Origin: Dehalococcoidia bacterium
GTDB lineage: Bacteria > Chloroflexota > Dehalococcoidia > GIF9 > AB-539-J10
DNA: 8,338 bases
Direction: 5' to 3'
NCBI GenBank assembly: GCA_023229725.1
Contig: JALNYR010000119.1
Coordinates: 1-8,338 of the forward strand
Shown: positions 5,957 to 8,338 of the stretch, one piece after another
Layout of the letters: every line of letters starts with the position of its first letter
Position numbering within the stretch: position 1 is the first letter of the stretch
Made by a program: the position numbers and the translations under genes
The notes under the pieces: generated by a model
What the model saw: only the letters and a program-made list of their open reading frames with translations
The model's database searches: none
Told to the model about the DNA's origin: nothing

Positions 5957-6538
5957 TTACGCCGTCCCGTGTCCGCCGCGTCTCCTGCCGGGATTCTCCT
6001 CGTCCAGATCCCACTGCATAGGGTTGTTGACGATGTACTCCCTGATTGCGTGCAGTGAATCGTCGCTTCGAATGACGTGTTCGTAGTAGTTCCGTTGCCA
6101 GAGGTGCCCGTGAAGCGTATCCCACACAGCGGCAGGGACACAGCGGCTGGTGCGCGCAGTCGACAGCGTCTTGAAGCGGCGCACGATTTCGGGCAATCCT
6201 ACTGTAGGGGTCGGTCCCCGCACCGACCCGGCGGTGGATGGGGCGTGTGGCGTTCCCTGCCCTGACAGCACCACGATTCCGTGGATGTGATTGGGCATCA
6301 CGACGAATTCGTCGATGGCCACGCCGGGGTAGTGTGCCGGGGATGCGATCCAGGTGTCTCGCACGATCAGACCGACGTCGTTCAGCACAACAGCGCCGTC
6401 GGCAACGTGTCCGAGCGTGCAGGCCCTGGCCGCGGTGCACACGGTGATGAAGTACGCGCCCGGTAGCGCATAGTCGTAGGCATCAAGGCGCAGGTTGCGA
6501 CGTCGTTGCGGGCGGTCGTTCCCTGCAGGGAAGGTCAT
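5957..6538 (-). CDS. RAYT2: REP-associated tyrosine transposase (Y1/HUH, IS200-like)
   Basis: A 193-residue Y1 HUH transposase, clearly homologous to RAYT1 but well diverged. Shared landmarks: LDAYDYALPGAYFITVCT (18-35), the HxH in MPNHIHGIVVL (H84, H86), RRFKTLST (120-127), LWQRNYYEHVIR (146-157) with candidate catalytic Y151 or Y152, and REYIVNNP then W and ENP. Like other RAYTs it should act on its cognate REPs as single-stranded DNA; the surrounding REPs are family B. Residues 104-112 (GSVRGPTPT) are encoded by an exact family B REP, at the same distance from the HxH and in the same frame as the family A copy in RAYT1. ATG 6536-6538 is chosen because a TACAAT box ends 6 bp upstream and the protein start matches RAYT1. 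No frameshift or truncation is seen. It is convergent with dxs and in tandem with the DUF1616 gene. Confidence 0.9.
   Translation of the reverse strand: MTFPAGNDRPQRRRNLRLDAYDYALPGAYFITVCTAARACTLGHVADGAVVLNDVGLIVRDTWIASPAHYPGVAIDEFVVMPNHIHGIVVLSGQGTPHAPSTAGSVRGPTPTVGLPEIVRRFKTLSTARTSRCVPAAVWDTLHGHLWQRNYYEHVIRSDDSLHAIREYIVNNPMQWDLDEENPGRRRGGHGTA
6204..6229 (+). repeat. REP family B, copy B3, inside the RAYT2 coding sequence
   Basis: GTAG, GGGTCGGT, CCCCGC, ACCGACCC: exact family B consensus, identical to the B4-B6 cores. It is read in frame as residues 104-112 of RAYT2. Position and orientation relative to the gene match copy A2 in RAYT1. Confidence 0.9.
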
Positions 6539-6544
6539 GCGGGG

Positions 6545-6550
6545 ATTGTA
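6545..6550 (-). promoter_or_regulatory. Probable -10 box of RAYT2 (leaderless start)
   Basis: On the - strand the sequence is TACAATCCCCGCATG. The box ends 6 bp before the start codon and there is no Shine-Dalgarno. This is the same box and near-identical spacer as RAYT1, in otherwise dissimilar upstream DNA. Confidence 0.5.
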
Positions 6551-6593
6551 GCCCGGTTAAGGCGTTGAAGGGCAGGGGTGGGCCCGTCGTTGG

Positions 6594-6768
6594 CCCCCCC
6601 CGCCGGGTCGGTGCGGGGACCGACCCCTACGGGAAATGAGGACGCCCTGACGCCCCCACCGGGTCGGTGCGGGGACCGACCCCTACGGGAAATGAGGACG
6701 CCCTGACGCCCCCGCCGGGTCGGTGCGGGGACCGACCCCTACAGGGGAATTGGACGCCCTAGCCCGTC
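6594..6768 (-). repeat. Tandem array of three family B REPs (B4-B6), 56-bp period
   Basis: Cores at 6605-6630, 6661-6686 and 6717-6742 are identical and exactly 56 bp apart, with heads on the - strand. The two full linkers carry GGGAAATGAGGACGCCCTG and a run of C. The third linker keeps GGACGCCCT (6752-6760) and runs into the TAG stop of the DUF1616 gene (6759-6761 on the - strand). A run of eight C (6594-6601) starts the array. The array lies between the RAYT2 start and the DUF1616 3' end. Confidence 0.92.
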
Positions 6769-7961
6769 ACATCCACCCACAGGTGCAGTGACAACGCCGC
6801 GCCGGAGTCGTCCAGCACAAGCGTGTCGCCGTCGTAGAGCCGGAACTGCGTCTGTCCAGCCGGATAGCGGAGCGTTACCTGGGTTTCCTCGCCTGCCGGC
6901 ACGGACACGGCGGACTGAGTCGTCATCTGTCCGTTCTGCCAGGCCTCGATGCGGCAGTCGTGGGATGAGGTGTCGCCCGCGTTGAGTGTGACGTCAGCCC
7001 TTCCTTTGACTTCGTCCAGCTCGATGGAGGCGTAGCCGTCTTCGCCGAGAAGGGCCCGCAGGTAGTAGCCCACGCGGGGCTTCGGCGTGAAGAGGAGCAA
7101 TTCGAGCTTCTGGTCCTCTCCGGCGACCAGCGGGATGAGGGTGATGGTCTCCTCCCACTCCTGCTCATCGCCCACGTCGGTCACGGCGATGGCGTTGTCC
7201 GCGGCGCGTGCTGCGCCGGTTGCCTGCGTGCTGAGTCGCACGGCGACAGGGTTGCCGTCGAGCCGTGCCTCCACCCGGTACGAAAGCGGCTCGCCCTCGT
7301 GGTTCACGAGGCCGAGAATGAGGTCGGCCCCTTGCCCGGTGCGTATCGTGGTGGGGTAGCCCTCGGCCATGCCGCTGGTGCCGAGGATGTAGAACTCGGT
7401 GAACTCCTCGCCCTGTCGCGGAACGGCGATGGCGTATACGAGGACGCCGACGGCGAAGACGATGGATGCGACGAGTGCCACGCTGAGCGCGCGGTCGAGG
7501 GGTCGCATCTCCCGCCACCCGACGTGAGGTCTAACGATGGTGAGTCCGAATCGTTCGTTGGGCAGGAGCCGCGTGCGCCGCACCCGCGCGATGATGCACG
7601 CAGCCAGGACGAAGACCATGACGGAAAGCAGCACCGGGATGAGCCGGATGCCCCAGGGAGTGTAGTTCAGGCCCAGGCCGAGGAGGGGCACGACAGCGAT
7701 GCTCGTGCCAAAGCTGAGGGCGAGTCGTTCGATGCCGTCAAGGCTGTCCGCTCGCGGGTAGAGTGCGGCGACGAGTGCGTAGCCGGGGGAGAAGATGATG
7801 AACGGGACGGCGAACGCCACGCGCAGCCAGCCATCGGCGAGCAGGGCCAGCGGTACGACGGTGAGGCTGGTGGACAGCACGAGAAGCAGGTCCGCGTCGC
7901 GGGACGAGGCGATACGTTGGATGGGGGCGTCCAAGGGCGTAGGCACTTTTCGTACAGGCAC
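6759..7961 (-). CDS. DUF1616 family membrane protein
   Basis: About 400 residues from the GTG start used here. The N-terminal half has four membrane helices (about 25-42, 48-68, 82-98, 108-125). It includes the DUF1616 motifs FIIFSPGYALVAALYPR, LDGIERLALSFGTSIAVVP and LNYTPWGIRL. A fifth helix (about 159-181) leads to FTEFYILG (187-194) and AEGYP (199-203), the conserved start of the extracytoplasmic beta-domain. A second beta-rich region completes the C-terminus, ending VDVTG. DUF1616 proteins occur in archaea and Chloroflexota, and their biochemical role is unknown. The frame stays open upstream to 8111, inside a REP, so that far start is unlikely. GTG at 7959-7961 is the best guess, with GTG 7946 and TTG 7934 possible; none has a clear Shine-Dalgarno. 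The stop lies within the REP array linker. Confidence 0.8.
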   Translation of the reverse strand: MPVRKVPTPLDAPIQRIASSRDADLLLVLSTSLTVVPLALLADGWLRVAFAVPFIIFSPGYALVAALYPRADSLDGIERLALSFGTSIAVVPLLGLGLNYTPWGIRLIPVLLSVMVFVLAACIIARVRRTRLLPNERFGLTIVRPHVGWREMRPLDRALSVALVASIVFAVGVLVYAIAVPRQGEEFTEFYILGTSGMAEGYPTTIRTGQGADLILGLVNHEGEPLSYRVEARLDGNPVAVRLSTQATGAARAADNAIAVTDVGDEQEWEETITLIPLVAGEDQKLELLLFTPKPRVGYYLRALLGEDGYASIELDEVKGRADVTLNAGDTSSHDCRIEAWQNGQMTTQSAVSVPAGEETQVTLRYPAGQTQFRLYDGDTLVLDDSGAALSLHLWVDVTG

Positions 7962-8001
7962 GTGTACGGACCGCTGATAGCCGTCCGGGCCGGCCGCGTG
8001 T

Positions 8002-8031
8002 ATGCTACCAATCGCGTGAGGCGGGATGCAA
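8002..8031 (-). promoter_or_regulatory. Weak candidate promoter of the DUF1616 gene
   Basis: On the - strand TTGCAT (8026-8031) is followed after 18 bp by TAGCAT (8002-8007). Both are poor matches to the consensus (3 and 4 of 6). The position, about 40 bp before GTG 7961, is reasonable. Confidence 0.25.
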
Positions 8032-8101
8032 GGGTGGGCCGGCCGGAGGCCGGGTGTGGCGAGTTGGCGGGTTGTGGGTGCCGTGTTCACCGCCCCGCCG
8101 C

Positions 8102-8127
8102 GGGCGGACACGGATGTCCGCCCCTGC
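8102..8127 (-). repeat. REP family A, copy A6 (degenerate head)
   Basis: GGGCGGAC, ACGGAT, GTCCGCCC, CTGC: the stem is perfect, but the head reads GCAG instead of GTAG and the loop has one change. Confidence 0.85.
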
Positions 8128-8158
8128 AGGGGATTCGGGCGTCGAGCCCAACCCCGTC

Positions 8159-8184
8159 GGGTGGGTGTGGGAACCGACCCCTAC
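8159..8184 (-). repeat. REP family B, copy B7 (degenerate)
   Basis: GGGTGGGT, GTGGGA, ACCGACCC, CTAC: three changes from the family B consensus, one of them in the stem. It starts exactly 57 bp after the start of A6, although the two belong to different families. Confidence 0.75.
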
Positions 8185-8242
8185 GGGATATGGCGGTGGC
8201 GCGTGCGGGCAACGACGATGGACGTGCCACGGAGCGGATGGC

Positions 8243-8267
8243 GGGCACGCAAGCCGCGTGCCCCTAC
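8243..8267 (-). repeat. Third REP-like family, copy C1
   Basis: GGGCACGC, loop AAGCC, GCGTGCCC, CTAC: a perfect 8-bp stem with the GTAG head on the - strand. The arms differ from families A and B and the loop is 5 nt. It is the only copy in the window. Confidence 0.7.
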
Positions 8268-8308
8268 AGGAGACGACGCAGCCCTGCCCGCCGGGTCATC
8301 CCCGCCGC

Positions 8309-8334
8309 GGGCGGACACAGAGGTCCGCCCCTAC
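8309..8334 (-). repeat. REP family A, copy A7
   Basis: GGGCGGAC, ACAGAG, GTCCGCCC, CTAC: perfect stem and head with one loop change, 4 bp from the window edge. It is preceded by CCCCGCCGC, as in copies A3 and A4. Confidence 0.88.
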
Positions 8335-8338
8335 GGGG

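Larger units (their letters stand above)
7962..8338. other. Gene-free region upstream of DUF1616, REP cluster
   Basis: No coding sequence is supported here. It holds the probable DUF1616 promoter and then four GTAG-type palindromes from three families (A6, B7, C1, A7), all with heads on the - strand, up to the window edge. Confidence 0.7.

Noticed and set aside
1031..5957. Composite transposon with two RAYTs carrying moxR-DUF58-dxs
   Set aside because: RAYTs are not known to move in this way, the two differ in REP family, and no target duplication or matching outer ends could be seen.
5862..6440. Second - strand frame of 192 codons overlapping RAYT2
   Set aside because: Shadow frame; RAYT2 in the adjacent frame has all family motifs.
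7962..8111. Longer N-terminus of the DUF1616 protein starting inside REP A6
   Set aside because: The extra residues are encoded by REP and probable promoter DNA and are not membrane- or family-like.

Overview
The window is GC-rich bacterial DNA with short intergenic spaces. The combination of a DUF1616 membrane protein, a DUF4350-like fragment, a MoxR/DUF58 pair and many GTAG-headed palindromes points to an uncultured Chloroflexota (Dehalococcoidia-like) genome. That placement is inferred from family content, not from a marker gene.

Layout, left to right: (i) the 3' end of a gene for a membrane-anchored DUF4350-like protein (2-307, +). (ii) RAYT1 (435-1031, -), a REP-associated tyrosine transposase gene. 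(iii) A tandem REP array (about 1095-1250), then an extended -10 promoter. (iv) A tight + strand operon: MoxR-family AAA+ ATPase (1299-2240), DUF58 membrane protein (2271-3878), and dxs for 1-deoxy-D-xylulose-5-phosphate synthase (3891-5753). (v) A spacer with two REPs and a hairpin. (vi) RAYT2 (5957-6538, -). (vii) A second tandem REP array (6605-6742). (viii) A DUF1616 membrane protein gene (6759 to about 7961, -). (ix) A gene-free tail to 8338 packed with four REPs from three families.

The main system here is a pair of related but distinct RAYT/REP systems. Family A has 8-bp arms GGGCGGAC/GTCCGCCC and goes with RAYT1. Family B has arms GGGTCGGT/ACCGACCC and goes with RAYT2. Both have an 8-6-8 hairpin and a GTAG (rarely GTGG) head, the hallmark of REPs recognised by RAYTs. 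A single family C palindrome (GGGCACGC/GCGTGCCC) has the same head. I count seven A, seven B and one C copy, plus one decayed copy.

The two RAYT loci are built alike. Each has a triple tandem array (period 57 or 56 bp) on the 5' side of the transposase gene, one or two REPs on its 3' side, and a consensus-perfect copy of its own REP inside the coding sequence. The internal copies sit in the same reading frame, in the same orientation, and 18 residues after the second histidine of the HxH motif in both proteins. Both genes also share a TACAAT box 6-7 bp before ATG, suggesting leaderless transcripts.

The host genes probably work together: MoxR ATPases partner DUF58 (and often DUF4350) proteins in cell-envelope or protein-complex assembly, and RAYT1 appears to have landed inside that cluster. 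The coupling to dxs, the first MEP isoprenoid enzyme, is unusual. REPs lie close to the 3' end of every transcription unit and are absent from gene junctions inside the operon.
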